NCBI RefSeq assembly: GCF_963678635.1
Contig: NC_087062.1
Span: forward strand, 81,076,751-81,136,750
DNA length: 60,000 bases
From: Symsagittifera roscoffensis
Taxonomy: Eukaryota; Xenacoelomorpha; Acoela; Convolutidae
Direction of reading: 5' to 3'
Shown: one piece after another, positions 45,130 to 55,880 of the stretch
Layout of the letters: each line of letters starts with the position of its first letter
Position numbering within the stretch: the stretch's first letter is position 1
Made by a program: the position numbers and the translations under genes
The notes under the pieces: model-generated
Told to the model about the DNA's origin: nothing
Database searches by the model: none
What the model saw: the letters and a program-made list of their open reading frames with translations, nothing else

Positions 45130-46697
45130 TTATCCTGTCAACAAAGAAGCAAAAGAAGTTTGATGGAAAATTCCATCGTCCCTCAAATTCGAACTAGTCG
45201 TTGATCCCATTGTGCTGCTTCTAGTGTTCATATTGAAAGAATTATCGGCCGATTTGTTTTGACTGCAGCCTCCAAAAAGTATCCGTTTTAGGAGATGGAG
45301 GAGCTCCCGGCGAAACACTGAACTTAAATACCCATATGATACGATGTTTACCACTCCAATAAATGAGGTACTCAAGACAGGGTAAACTTTGAAAAACGAC
45401 TGAACAAACTCATTTTCTGGTGCGCCGACGTTTAAATAGTAGAAGTCAAGGACGAAAATAGGAATAAGAATGAAAACATAAACAAACGCAGTCAGTGATA
45501 ACTTCAGTGTTGTTCGAAGTACTTTCAAACTGAAGCTTGCGCCAATATCAAACCCATCGTTGATGGAATGTTCAAAATTTTCTTCCGATTTCCGTTTGAA
45601 AACAGCGTATGCTCTGTAAGCATAGTTTACCGTAAGAGCAAAGAACAACACGGCAAAAACAGTGACAGTGAAAATATTGGCAAAGAAAATTTCGAACAGG
45701 ACTTTACCGGGGCCAGCCATTAGACATTTCGTTCCGTCGTGTGAAATCTCGAATGAGAAGTCGCCTCGACATCCTTCAGCACCCGTACCTCCAAAATTGA
45801 ATTGTTTTATTCCGTACGGGGGATGACCCGCAGTGATGAATATCAGCAGAAGACCGTAGGGCCAAATGATCACGTGACTAGCATTAATGAACATCTTTGA
45901 GCTTCCACCGATTCCAAGTCTCGGCTTGAGAGTCAGAAACACGTTAATAATTAAACACAAAGACCTAGAAGAAAAAAAAATAAATCAAAGTCAATTTTAG
46001 ATGTAACATCATACCCGAATAATTTCGATGTTCTTTTTGAAAATCCCCCTCACCTCCTTGAGAAGATCCTAGATCCACCTTTGAACGGATCAAAACGCCG
46101 TTTCAACGGTCTCAACGCGTTTGGTTCAAATTAAAAACAAGTACCGCTAAAATTTAATATGCCTGCTTAGTCGACACATGAGATAACATCAAACTGTCAA
46201 AGTACAACCATAGATAGCCGAATCATTTTCAAAGGTTAAATGCTGCTACATTTCCCTTCAAAGGAAAACAATAAAGAAAGTTACCCAGGAGCTACCAGGA
46301 TCTTACATTTTTGTTTCGCCTGAATATCATCATTTATTGCGAAACAAAACAAAGTAGAAAAATGTTACCATAGCTGGGACCAATTTCGCGTGATCAAGTG
46401 TAGCTGAGTAACCCAATAGCAGACATGAAGGTTTTCAGGGTATCCAACTAGAGTAATCCAGCAAGACAGGAACTCTGAACATACGTCAGATAACACTATC
46501 ATAGCAATGATTTTCCTAGAGTTCAGGTTGAGCCGCTCGTTGAAAAAGGGCATCAAAATGAGAAATGGAGCGTGAATAAACGTGAACGCGCAAAATGGAA
46601 GCATGAATGCTTTGACAGTTAGGCTAATTGAGCTTGTGTCGTTTTGACTATAAAACTCGTTAGGGTCACAGCTCGCACCTGCCGCAACTTGATCCAT
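45130..46697 (-). CDS. Seven-transmembrane receptor, two exons, 387 aa
   Basis: Exon 1 is 46,697-46,369, followed by a GTAACA donor; exon 2 is 45,964-45,130 after a CTTCTAG acceptor. The 404-bp intron interrupts a Trp codon in phase 2, and 329 plus 835 nt give 388 codons including stop. N-terminus with an Asn-Asp-Thr glycosylation site at residue 19; TM1 about 30-52; TM2 about 63-85 with D71 in VLSDV; TM3 from C93; TM4 with IIWPYGLLLIFITAG; ECL2 with EGCRG, the likely disulfide partner of C93. TM5 runs through FFANIFTVTVFAVLFF, TM6 through LTAFVYVFILIPIFVL, and TM7 ends in NIVSYGYLSSVFRREL. There is no DRY box; after TM3 the loop reads LKPRLG. The C-tail is Ser/Thr-rich. It is a plasma-membrane G-protein-coupled receptor type with unknown ligand. 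The arrangement recalls cAMP-receptor/GPR157-like families, but I would not assign it. The truncated gene at 8.5-9.7 kb is a close paralogue. Confidence 0.85.
46033..46083 (-). mobile_element. hAT-like terminal fragment
   Basis: TTTTTGAAAATCCCCC, then TTGAGAAGATCCTAGATCC and ACCTTTG match the terminal ~50 bp of the dispersed element. It sits within the receptor intron (45,965-46,368). Confidence 0.5.
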
Positions 46698-47571
46698 TTT
46701 TATCGAACTATAAAATTGCCTTCACCACACTCTTGTATACATTAGTTACCGGTTAAAGTTGATTAAGCCAAAGTTTTAGAAATATTTATATCAAAATTTG
46801 TTCTCGGTACTTTTGAAATAGAGTGTCCTATTTTAGGTAAACCGGTTGAAATTTAAAAAAAAAATGAGCCTTCAGAAAATTCATTTTATGAACTTTATAC
46901 CAATTGAATCTAATCAAAACTTCGCTGGATAGCGAGAAAGGAAATAAATGTGTGTTTGTAAATTCGAAAAGCCCAAAATTCATTGAGACTGAAGCGATGA
47001 AATATCAAATCATCATTTGATATTTTCACAAAAAATGCCATAAGCTTTAGCATCATAAACTTGATTGTCCAGATTGTTTAGGTCGATGCTATCGAAGATC
47101 ACCAACGGCTTTATTACGCTGATGAATCTTTTAAGGGCGGGTGTTCAACAAACCGCCGTATCTTGAAGCCGAAATTACCTCAGAATAACGCAAATTGCAT
47201 ACAAAATACGTAAAAGTTACATAAGAACAGTGAAATTCTGCTGGTATGTTGCGTAACAATATGAATTTTGGCTCGTTGGATTGGTAATCTTGTTTTTGGT
47301 TTGTTGGCCCTTCGGCTTGTTGGCCCGTCACTTCTTTTAAATCGATGCTTTTAGGCATATCACGTCCAAAAGGCCAGTTTTTCTATAACTTAGCTATATT
47401 CGGAGCTCTTCAAATACACTCCGCCTCCGATCATCCAGGTCAATTTTCAAGCCCCGTTTGATTTTCTTTGCCTCTGATTCAGAGAGTTTATTGTTCTTTG
47501 TTACCACTTTTCTCGATTAGTCTACAATTAGTCTCTTGATTTCACGGTTCAACCGAGGCAGTGTCATTAGA
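46698..47571. other. Receptor upstream region and element flank, no gene seen
   Basis: AT-rich. A 75-codon minus-strand frame at 47,131-47,358 has no recognisable domain. The upstream region of the receptor should contain its promoter; none is obvious. Confidence 0.4.
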
Positions 47572-48017
47572 GGAGGAAAAAACAAGTTATTAACAAGTTG
47601 AGTTATATGGAACCTGATCTAGACTACATTTTATGATTGGATAATTTAGATATTTTACCAATGTAAAGTATTTAATATTAACCAATCATGATCCATCTAA
47701 CTAACAACCCACTTATTTGTAAGTGCTGAAGTTACTTGTAATTTCAGCACCAGAGAGATTTGAATTTAACTTAGAAATTAGTTGGACTCTCCCGAGCACT
47801 TCAGCAGCCGCAATAAACCAGTATACCCTAGATCTATTGAGCCTAGCAGAGACTAGTTAAACAACCTGAGACTAGATAGTATAAGAGTAAGATTAGGATC
47901 GGTATTAGACTAAGAAGTTGCACGAATCTATCCGGCCGAAAATAAGATAGCGTGACGAGCAGACGGTGTACCCTATCCGAAATTACTCTATGAGTTAACC
48001 AACTCGAACCTAACTCA
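47572..48017 (+). repeat. Putative 5' LTR of the large Ty3/Gypsy element
   Basis: Inferred from a TGTCATTAG start and a CTAACTCA end, with a tRNA-like PBS two bases further on. It contains an 8-bp inverted repeat GTGCTGAA/TTCAGCAC (47,723-47,750). The second LTR is outside the window, so neither boundary can be confirmed. Confidence 0.4.
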
Positions 48018-48019
48018 TC

Positions 48020-48037
48020 TGGTGCGACCATAAGTCT
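48020..48037 (+). promoter_or_regulatory. Putative primer-binding site
   Basis: TGGTGCGACCATAAGT followed by CTCGAAC. Its complement looks like a tRNA 3' end (CCA, a discriminator base, a 7-base acceptor strand, then a T-arm with TTCGA). It is one base short of canonical T-loop spacing, so the exact tRNA is not called. Confidence 0.5.
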
Positions 48038-49270
48038 CGAACAAGACCTTAATAGCTTAGAATTAACCAAAATAGATTAGAAATTAGACAAAAACATTTA
48101 AAAAATGTTATACGACAATAATTTAATCGAAATGTCTCTACGACTCAATAGATCAGAGCCAATATTCCGAACCATAACAGAACTACCCGGAATTGGAAGA
48201 AGACCTCGAACCAGAGACGACATACGACAAAGTAGAAACTTGCCATATAGCTACATGATAGTTAGGCAAAAACCAGAACAAACTTTTATATTTAGAATAC
48301 TACTAGCAATGAATTTAGATTTTCATTTGCAAACATAAAACCATGAAGTTAATCTTCAAAATCATTTCAGGCGCTAAACAAAATTATTAATATACAATAA
48401 CGATTGATAAAAAGATCTAAGATCGTTTTCCTAAAACTCTGCAGTAATATACAAAACATGTTTGAAAAATATTTATTGAAAAATAAAAATAAAAATTAGT
48501 AGCATGACAATAAATGGTTAGTAATCATAAATCATCCTGTTGTTCCAGCTCCATCACCTAAAACATAACAGCAATCATAAACCCACTAATATCATCAAAA
48601 CACTAAATCTTTCCTTTACACACATTTAAAATTTTATTAAAACTTAAATTCACTTAATTTTAAAACCAGATCATCAAGGCTTATCCTTGGATCTTAAATC
48701 ATTTTCTACTTAATTAAATTTCAAATTTGATCATCAAGGCTTATCCTTGGATCAAACAGAACAACTTTGTTCTCCCCCACCCACTTAATTAGTGTCTAAC
48801 GACCTCAAACGTCGATTCACTACCCAACCCTTTCTAAAGACCTAAGACTAATAGAAATTTTTGAACAAAACTAATCATTCAAATTAGGATAAACAGTGAA
48901 GAACTTCGGTTATTCATCCTTCACTTGACCCCCCCTCTTACCAGACCCAGGATAAATCTTAGACTTAGTAAGTTTAAAATAGTATCTAACGAACTACTCG
49001 CGTTCTAATTATACCTGAACCTTGTGGATCGATTTACTATTCTCCAACCCTTGAACACAATCACTACCCCTAAGTAAGATTAAGTAAGTTAACACCTTAA
49101 CTTATACTAGCCACGAGAAAGTAAAAAATCATTCTTCGGAATCGATATACTTTTCTCTCCAACCCTGAACAAACAGACCCAGGTTAAGCTAACCAAAAAA
49201 TCGTAAGAACTAACAGTTTAAGAAAATAGAAATCATTTAACAACCTTTTGCATCCGTCATCCTAAACCTT
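48038..49270 (+). other. Long structured leader of the element
   Basis: About 1.2 kb between PBS and the first sizeable ORF. It includes two near-identical stem-loops built on GATCATCAAGG and CCTTGGATC, starting at 48,669 and 48,729 (60 bp apart). Another hairpin has AGTGAAG/CTTCACT arms (about 48,895-48,925). Three diverged copies of a block with CGATTYACTA followed by CCAACCCT lie near 48,816, 49,030 and 49,150. A 77-codon frame at 48,105-48,338 starts 68 nt after the PBS and could be an upstream ORF; it has no recognisable domain. Confidence 0.5.
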
Positions 49271-49738
49271 ATGTCATTTAAAAACCTAGGAAATAAACAA
49301 ACAATCGTTTTACACAATTGTGAAATAGATAACAAAAAATACGACCTTGTAATCACACCTCATACACAAACAGTTGGATACATTCGAACAAAACGACAAA
49401 CACTAAAAAGAAAAATAATAACGAAACAAAGACAAATAACACGAAAAAGATTTTCAAAAAATCGAAACGCATTTTCAGAATCAGAAACCAACAGTTTAGA
49501 CGAACTTTACAAACTAAAAGAATCAATAGATAAAAATTGCCCACTTCACGATCAATTATATTTTTCTGACTCAGAAACAACTTCAAATTCATCAAAAAGA
49601 GGAAAAAGAAGAATAAAAAAGCAGTATAAACACAAACCAGTACATTTATACAATTGGAATCAACCAATTCGACACATTAATAATTACATATTAACAGTCA
49701 TCGAACGAAAAAATGAGCTCAACGCACACCCCAGGTGA
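49271..49738 (+). CDS. Small basic ORF overlapping the Gag-Pol start
   Basis: 155 codons, Lys/Arg-rich in the middle (RKRFSKNRNAF, KRGKRRIKKQYK) with acidic Ser/Glu patches (SESETNSLDEL, FSDSETTS). It overlaps the Gag-Pol frame by 26 nt and lies in a different frame, so both could be expressed from one RNA by leaky scanning, reinitiation or a frameshift near the overlap. I recognise no family. The A-rich codon use matches the downstream ORF, which favours its being part of the element. Confidence 0.5.
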   Translation: MSFKNLGNKQTIVLHNCEIDNKKYDLVITPHTQTVGYIRTKRQTLKRKIITKQRQITRKRFSKNRNAFSESETNSLDELYKLKESIDKNCPLHDQLYFSDSETTSNSSKRGKRRIKKQYKHKPVHLYNWNQPIRHINNYILTVIERKNELNAHPR

Positions 49739-52700
49739 AGAAAGTCCAGATGATGATGAAATCTTTCCTTTTATAGTAGATGCAACCACTGATAGAGGAC
49801 AGCATATATTTTGCAAAAATTTACTATTAAATTTATTTGAACCCGGAATCAGTCCATGTAAAACAGAGTTCCCAGATGTAAAAATCAAAAGACAAATCAT
49901 AGACCACTACTTAAAAGATATATGCAACATAACACAACAGTATGGAATCTACTCCATAGAATTCACCTCACCAAACCATAATAATAGAAAATATACAATT
50001 CAAACAGACGATCTTGATTTAGAATTTTCAAAAGTTTTTTCAGAATATATAAAAAGCATCCAATACCATAACTCACAAAGAGCAAACTCCATATTCACCA
50101 ATGAAGTTTTCGCAATAATATATAGTTATATTTCGATATTAGAAAACGAAATCCCAATAACAAATGTCTCACCGACAGAAACATCTAAACATTTAAAAGT
50201 ACGACATGAAATCACACTACTCTCTAGTTATTTAAACATCATTAAAGAAAATTTCACGAAAGACGACGTTTCACAACTTACAAAACACGATCTACAAAAA
50301 ATTTTGGCATGGTTCATAATAGATTATTTCACACACAATATTGATTTAATTGCACAAGCAAGAAAAAATTTTAGACCCCAAAACTCGAACGATGATACCG
50401 CTATCACAGAACAATCAGATTATGTTTGGGACCCCGAATGGTCTCATCCCGCATTTATAAGCTTCCCACAATCAATCTCAAGTCAAGCAATAAGTACGAT
50501 ATCTTACATAAGAGATTATGTAAAAGTAATACCATTAACCATTGATGCAACACCATTAAACTATAATACATTTTTGCCCGATACACAAAATAATAGTTTA
50601 AACTCTACAGTTATACACAATGAAAACCTCAATGGAACTAGGAATCTTACTCAACAAGATATCCAGACACCATCACACTTCATAAATGAAGAAATTGTAC
50701 ACACAACAACTACACAACAAAGTATTTCACCAATACGCCCAAATTTAACAACACCAAGAAATACAAATCCTTCACAAACACAGGTAACCTTACAATCAAC
50801 CGTTAAACCTTCGGTTGTTCCTAAATATTCACATATGGATTACCAAACATACAGACCCATGACAATACCATCAAAAACACACAAAACATTCACTAGAAAC
50901 AACTTTGCAGACCATAATTATAATTATACACATCCATCAAAAACATATAACCAACCACAAAGAAATTTTAACCAATATACAAGATCTCGAAATTGGGATA
51001 ACCCAATGACCCAACCTAATTCAATAAATTTCCAAACAAATCCTCCACAGGATCACAGTGAAAATTACCCATTTTTTCAACAAAATAAAAATAAAAAACA
51101 GACATCTTATCAAATGGATTATTTATCCTCAGATGATGATTTCTTACAACAAGATATATTTGCACCAAATACTCAAGAATATCGTAGACAAGGAATACAG
51201 AGAACACGTACAAATCATAGAAATTTTTCTCCACAATCAATAGATGCACAACATCAACAACCAATTCAACAACAAAATCTAATTAATACACAATCTTTTC
51301 AACCAATTCAACAACAAAATCCAATGACTGCACACTCGTATCAACCATCACAAATGCAAAATGAAATACCACTCCCATATTATCTCCAACAACATGAAAT
51401 AACAAGAAACCAACTTTCAAATTTTTCTCAAATGCCAAATGCAGCAGAATCATTACAAATGACAATGAATCCATACCTTATGGGTGGATCATCAATAACA
51501 TCAAACAAACCTTTAATGGTTTTCACAGGAACAGACCCTGAATACTCTGTAGAAGATTATTTAAATGCAGTAACAGCAAACCTGATTTTAAATATTGGAC
51601 CTGAACCAATTAATACGCCACTACATCAAAACTGGATACATCGACGCACAGCGTTAATACAAACAACCTTAGATGGCGCAGCCCAAAAATGGTTTTCAGT
51701 ACTACCTCTAGAAATAAAATCAAACTGGAAAAGGTTTACACAGGAATTTTCAAAAATGTTTGACTCCGAAAGAAACAAACAACAACAAAGAGTTTTATGT
51801 AATGAAATTCGCAGATTACCAAACGAAACCATCAAGCAAATAGCAGTACGAATCGAAACACTGGTTCGAAAAGCATATTCATTAAATACACATGACTATA
51901 AAAACACAAAGATGACAGAAATCTTAATGATGACCTTAACACCACAATTAAGGAAAATAGCAATAAAAAAGAGAGCATCCCATCCTTCTTCAATTCGAGA
52001 ACCCGATTTAGATTTTCGAAAACTAGTAGACAAATTAGAACAAGCAGAAATTACGAGGAAACTAGAAGAAACGGAAAATCTGAAATTACAATACGTTAAC
52101 AGAATTGAAACGACTCCCACTAATATTAATAATATACAGGAATCAGAGACAGACCTCGTTGAAAAAATCACTGAAATACTCAATATTTACGAAAAGAACC
52201 CAAACTTCAAAGGCAAACCATCTTTCAAAAAATGGTGTAATTATTGCCGACGATACGGACATAGTATTTCCGAATGTAGACAAAAACAGCAAGACAATCA
52301 AAATAAACCTCAAAAATATAAAGAACCAAATAAATCATTCTATCAATACATGAAAAAAGATCAAAATCTACCGAACAAAACAGTCTACAGCAACAACAGT
52401 TCAGGAAAACCACTCCCGAACAATACAAATTATACAAGAAATCAATCACCATATAACTCAAGTTATAGAGGAAGATCACCAGATCGAAGAAACACGCATA
52501 ATTCATCACAAAATCACTACAATAGACCAAATAGTCGAAATAACTACTCCAGATCACATTCAAATACACAACGATTTGTTTCTAGATCTAATTCGCAATC
52601 AAGAAATAACTACTATCCAAACAACCAATCACGAAATTCATCATACAATAGGAATAGAAACTACTCCTATAATCGAAATAGAAGTTATTCAAACAACCGA

Positions 52701-55700
52701 AACCAGAATTACCCGAACAATCGATCAAGGAATAACTCATATAATAAATCGAACTATAACAGACCAAACAATAATTACCAAAACAGATCGCGAAATAATT
52801 CACAAAATCGACACCCAAGTTATAATAATCGTTATAGAAATTATTCCCAATCACCACACCGGAATAATAATAACTATAATAATTCTAATAATCGCCACAG
52901 AAGTAGTACACCTAAACATCAAAGACAAATCAATCAAGTACAATCTAATCCAGAAACAACATCAGACCCTCCAGGTATTGATGACACAGTAACTGATACG
53001 TTACAACTCAATCAAATAAACTGTACATCATCAGATTCAGAAAGTGATACTGAAAACACTCTTTCTATCAATATGATAAAAGTCGAAAATGACTATGAAT
53101 CTGTCATATATGAACAACCCTTTTCATCACACATATATGAAAATCAATCAGAATTTCTTCAAAATTATTACACTACACCCATAAATTCCACACCAACGAC
53201 GCAAGAAACAAATGAGATTAACACTACAAATCAAACCAATAAAAATACCAAAACAAAATGCTTGAATACAAACCACATTTATCAAAATATACAAAAAGAA
53301 CAACCCAAAGAAAAAATTTGGACAATACCATTTCTCTTAGAAAGCCCAAGAAATAAAGAATTTCAACCACCAGACCTTGAAATAGATTTTTTAATTGATT
53401 CAGGAGCAGAATCAAACATAATAAACATCCCCACATGGAATGAAATAAAAACTTTACACCCAAAGCTAACACCTCTTGAAACCTCCAGTAAGTTAGCAAC
53501 AGCACAAGGATCAACATTGATAAACTACGGAAAAAACCAATTATTTCTCCTCCCCACCAGAACAATGGAACAAAGCAAAATTTTAAATAAGCCATTTAAA
53601 CAAATATTCCATATCACTGACATTAAATATAATATCATTGGAATACCATTTATTTCGAAGTATATACCAACAATTAACATACTAAATAGTAAAATATTAA
53701 TCAAAGATAAATATACAAAAACAAAAGAAACATCCTTAACATTTTTTCAAAGATTAAATAAACAACCACCATTCTTTTCAAAATTCTACCCGATATTTAA
53801 CCAACAAAGAAAACACCTAAAACCACTATCAGGAAATATCTATAATTTTTCAATCAAACAAGTTCACCAATATGACAAAGAACAAAACAAACAAAAATTT
53901 TATATGTCAGAATTTGAATTCAAACCTATTCACAAATTTTTCAAAATCACAATCTCATCCATAAAATATTTGAAAAATTCGAATTCCGATATCATTTCCT
54001 TACATGTCTATAACAACACACCTTACCAAGTAACATTACCTTTAGGACTTTTAGGATATTGTGAAACCAACGCTACAATATCACCAATACACGAAAAAGC
54101 CTATCGCGTAAATAATATACTCCAATTACTAGATATTTGCCAATCTACAATTCTAAATGAAGAATTATCTATAAATAATATAATAAGTAACGAAAACAGA
54201 AATACGGATTATTTCACAAAAATTCCATATTTCAAACCTACATTCAACATAAGTAACTACACAGAGGACCAACAGAAATTTTTAACAATGTTTAACTTCC
54301 AACATTCACAAATAACACAAGACGAATTCGAAAAGTTAGCCAAACAGCTAATTGAATATTCATCAGTCTATGCAACATCAAAATTCGATGTTGGAAAAAT
54401 CAGTTCATCACTACATCTCCCGTTAAAACCAGACGCAGTTTTCAAAAAACAGAGAGCAAGTAAAGTACCAATTCACTTACATGATAAAGTGAACAGATTA
54501 CTCGATATTTTAGAACAATACAACATTATATCACCAGTTAATAAAGAAGAACAACCAAAAGGCAACACATTTATCAACCCTGTTATCATTCTAGCTAAAG
54601 GAGAATCATTAAAAATCGTTCTCGATGCTAGATACCTCAATTCACTTATAGATGAATCAAAATGTAATTGGCCCATTGAACCAATACAAGTTATTTTAAC
54701 AAAAATAAACGGCAAATACTTTACAACCGCCGATATGAATAGTGCATACAATCAAATGCCACTAGATGAACAATCACGACGTTTAACACAATTTGTTATC
54801 GGAAACCAACAATATGAATTCAACCGCTTATTCTATGGAATATCCATAGGACCAGCAGCATTTTCAGCTTTTATGAGCAAAATTTTTAGACCACTAATAC
54901 TCAAGAAAAACGCAATCACCTATTTAGACGATGTTTTTATGCAATCACAAACAAAAGACGAGATGTTCAATGTTTTAGAAAAATATCACCAAATACTTCA
55001 GAACGAAAATCTGAAGGCCGCCCCCGATAAATCACACTTCTTTTTGACAAGAGTTAAATTCTTAGGACATAATATAGAAAGAAAAACAATCACTCCATTG
55101 AAATCACGCATTGACGCTATTCAAAAACTTCAACCACCAACAAATAAAAAGAAAATCCAAGAATTTCTTGGAATGTTAAACTTTTTAAGTAAATATGTTT
55201 ATAAAATGCAATTATATCTACGACCATTTTATAACATCCTTAGACAACAAAATAATTTTGAATGGAACACAGAACATCAAACACGATTTGAAGAAATAAA
55301 GAAACTTTTAACTGAACAAATTTCAAACACAATTCCAGATTCAAATCAACCATTTTATGCAATGTGCGATGCTTCGAACTTTGGCATCGGTGCAGCACTA
55401 TTACAATCACATAATGGTACAAATAAAATGAACCTCATATCAGCAAATTCTCGATTATTCACTCAAGCAGAGCTACGACTCTCAACTCTAATGAGAGAAT
55501 GTACAGCCATAATATATACACTGACAGAATATGAATTTCTGATACTTGGATCAAAACATCCAACAGTTCTATTCACAGACCATAAACCAATCATCTTTCT
55601 CTTTACACAAAAATCTAACCCAAACCACCGAGTTTACAGATTTCAACTAATTCTAATGAAATTTCCAAACTTACATATAGTTTGGACTGCAGGAAAAAAT

Positions 55701-55880
55701 CTTGCATTACCAGACACCTTAAGTCGAAATACACCACCTGAATTACTTACACGAAAAACAATAGTTGAAATACCCAAAAACATAAAATTCTACCTTGCAG
55801 AAAACGAAACATCACCCCGATTGGAATGCAAATATGCAGTAAAAACTGATATTGAACAATCACAAATAAATAATTTATAA
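49713..55880 (+). CDS. Ty3/Gypsy Gag-Pol polyprotein: Gag, protease, RT, RNase H (ends at in-frame TAA)
   Basis: 2,055 codons. Residues 1-600 form a long N-terminal Gag region with Gln/Asn-rich linkers (QPIQQQN twice). Capsid-like domain about 602-790 (WIHRRTALIQTTLDGAAQKW, FTQEFSKMF). CCHC knuckle C842-X2-C845-X4-H850-X4-C855. About 890-1080 is an Asn/Arg/Ser/Tyr-rich disordered tract. Protease DSGA with D1229. RT with D1674 in TADMNSAYNQMPL and YLDD at 1737-1740. RNase H starts at D1886 (CDASNFGIGAAL), with MREC and TDHK following. The TAA at 55,878 ends this frame between RNase H and integrase, but the same frame stays open to 57,905. The order PR-RT-RH-IN is that of Ty3/Gypsy (Metaviridae). 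Gag is about twice the usual length. Start: first ATG of the frame, inside the upstream ORF's end. Confidence 0.92.
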   Translation: MSSTHTPGEESPDDDEIFPFIVDATTDRGQHIFCKNLLLNLFEPGISPCKTEFPDVKIKRQIIDHYLKDICNITQQYGIYSIEFTSPNHNNRKYTIQTDDLDLEFSKVFSEYIKSIQYHNSQRANSIFTNEVFAIIYSYISILENEIPITNVSPTETSKHLKVRHEITLLSSYLNIIKENFTKDDVSQLTKHDLQKILAWFIIDYFTHNIDLIAQARKNFRPQNSNDDTAITEQSDYVWDPEWSHPAFISFPQSISSQAISTISYIRDYVKVIPLTIDATPLNYNTFLPDTQNNSLNSTVIHNENLNGTRNLTQQDIQTPSHFINEEIVHTTTTQQSISPIRPNLTTPRNTNPSQTQVTLQSTVKPSVVPKYSHMDYQTYRPMTIPSKTHKTFTRNNFADHNYNYTHPSKTYNQPQRNFNQYTRSRNWDNPMTQPNSINFQTNPPQDHSENYPFFQQNKNKKQTSYQMDYLSSDDDFLQQDIFAPNTQEYRRQGIQRTRTNHRNFSPQSIDAQHQQPIQQQNLINTQSFQPIQQQNPMTAHSYQPSQMQNEIPLPYYLQQHEITRNQLSNFSQMPNAAESLQMTMNPYLMGGSSITSNKPLMVFTGTDPEYSVEDYLNAVTANLILNIGPEPINTPLHQNWIHRRTALIQTTLDGAAQKWFSVLPLEIKSNWKRFTQEFSKMFDSERNKQQQRVLCNEIRRLPNETIKQIAVRIETLVRKAYSLNTHDYKNTKMTEILMMTLTPQLRKIAIKKRASHPSSIREPDLDFRKLVDKLEQAEITRKLEETENLKLQYVNRIETTPTNINNIQESETDLVEKITEILNIYEKNPNFKGKPSFKKWCNYCRRYGHSISECRQKQQDNQNKPQKYKEPNKSFYQYMKKDQNLPNKTVYSNNSSGKPLPNNTNYTRNQSPYNSSYRGRSPDRRNTHNSSQNHYNRPNSRNNYSRSHSNTQRFVSRSNSQSRNNYYPNNQSRNSSYNRNRNYSYNRNRSYSNNRNQNYPNNRSRNNSYNKSNYNRPNNNYQNRSRNNSQNRHPSYNNRYRNYSQSPHRNNNNYNNSNNRHRSSTPKHQRQINQVQSNPETTSDPPGIDDTVTDTLQLNQINCTSSDSESDTENTLSINMIKVENDYESVIYEQPFSSHIYENQSEFLQNYYTTPINSTPTTQETNEINTTNQTNKNTKTKCLNTNHIYQNIQKEQPKEKIWTIPFLLESPRNKEFQPPDLEIDFLIDSGAESNIINIPTWNEIKTLHPKLTPLETSSKLATAQGSTLINYGKNQLFLLPTRTMEQSKILNKPFKQIFHITDIKYNIIGIPFISKYIPTINILNSKILIKDKYTKTKETSLTFFQRLNKQPPFFSKFYPIFNQQRKHLKPLSGNIYNFSIKQVHQYDKEQNKQKFYMSEFEFKPIHKFFKITISSIKYLKNSNSDIISLHVYNNTPYQVTLPLGLLGYCETNATISPIHEKAYRVNNILQLLDICQSTILNEELSINNIISNENRNTDYFTKIPYFKPTFNISNYTEDQQKFLTMFNFQHSQITQDEFEKLAKQLIEYSSVYATSKFDVGKISSSLHLPLKPDAVFKKQRASKVPIHLHDKVNRLLDILEQYNIISPVNKEEQPKGNTFINPVIILAKGESLKIVLDARYLNSLIDESKCNWPIEPIQVILTKINGKYFTTADMNSAYNQMPLDEQSRRLTQFVIGNQQYEFNRLFYGISIGPAAFSAFMSKIFRPLILKKNAITYLDDVFMQSQTKDEMFNVLEKYHQILQNENLKAAPDKSHFFLTRVKFLGHNIERKTITPLKSRIDAIQKLQPPTNKKKIQEFLGMLNFLSKYVYKMQLYLRPFYNILRQQNNFEWNTEHQTRFEEIKKLLTEQISNTIPDSNQPFYAMCDASNFGIGAALLQSHNGTNKMNLISANSRLFTQAELRLSTLMRECTAIIYTLTEYEFLILGSKHPTVLFTDHKPIIFLFTQKSNPNHRVYRFQLILMKFPNLHIVWTAGKNLALPDTLSRNTPPELLTRKTIVEIPKNIKFYLAENETSPRLECKYAVKTDIEQSQINNL
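52450..52930 (+). repeat. Asn/Arg/Ser/Tyr-rich coding tract in Gag-Pol
   Basis: Imperfect codon-level repeats give NNRSRNNSYN-type motifs over about 160 residues directly after the zinc knuckle. Typical Gag nucleocapsids have short basic tails; this resembles an RS-type, RNA-binding disordered domain. Confidence 0.7.

Noticed and set aside
47131-47358. 75-codon minus-strand frame between the receptor and the large element
   Set aside because: No domain, no splice context and no similarity to anything I recognise; a chance frame is as likely.
52105-52992. Plus-strand frames of 82 and 138 codons inside gag-pol
   Set aside because: They are alternate-frame shadows of the Gag-Pol coding sequence in low-complexity A-rich DNA.
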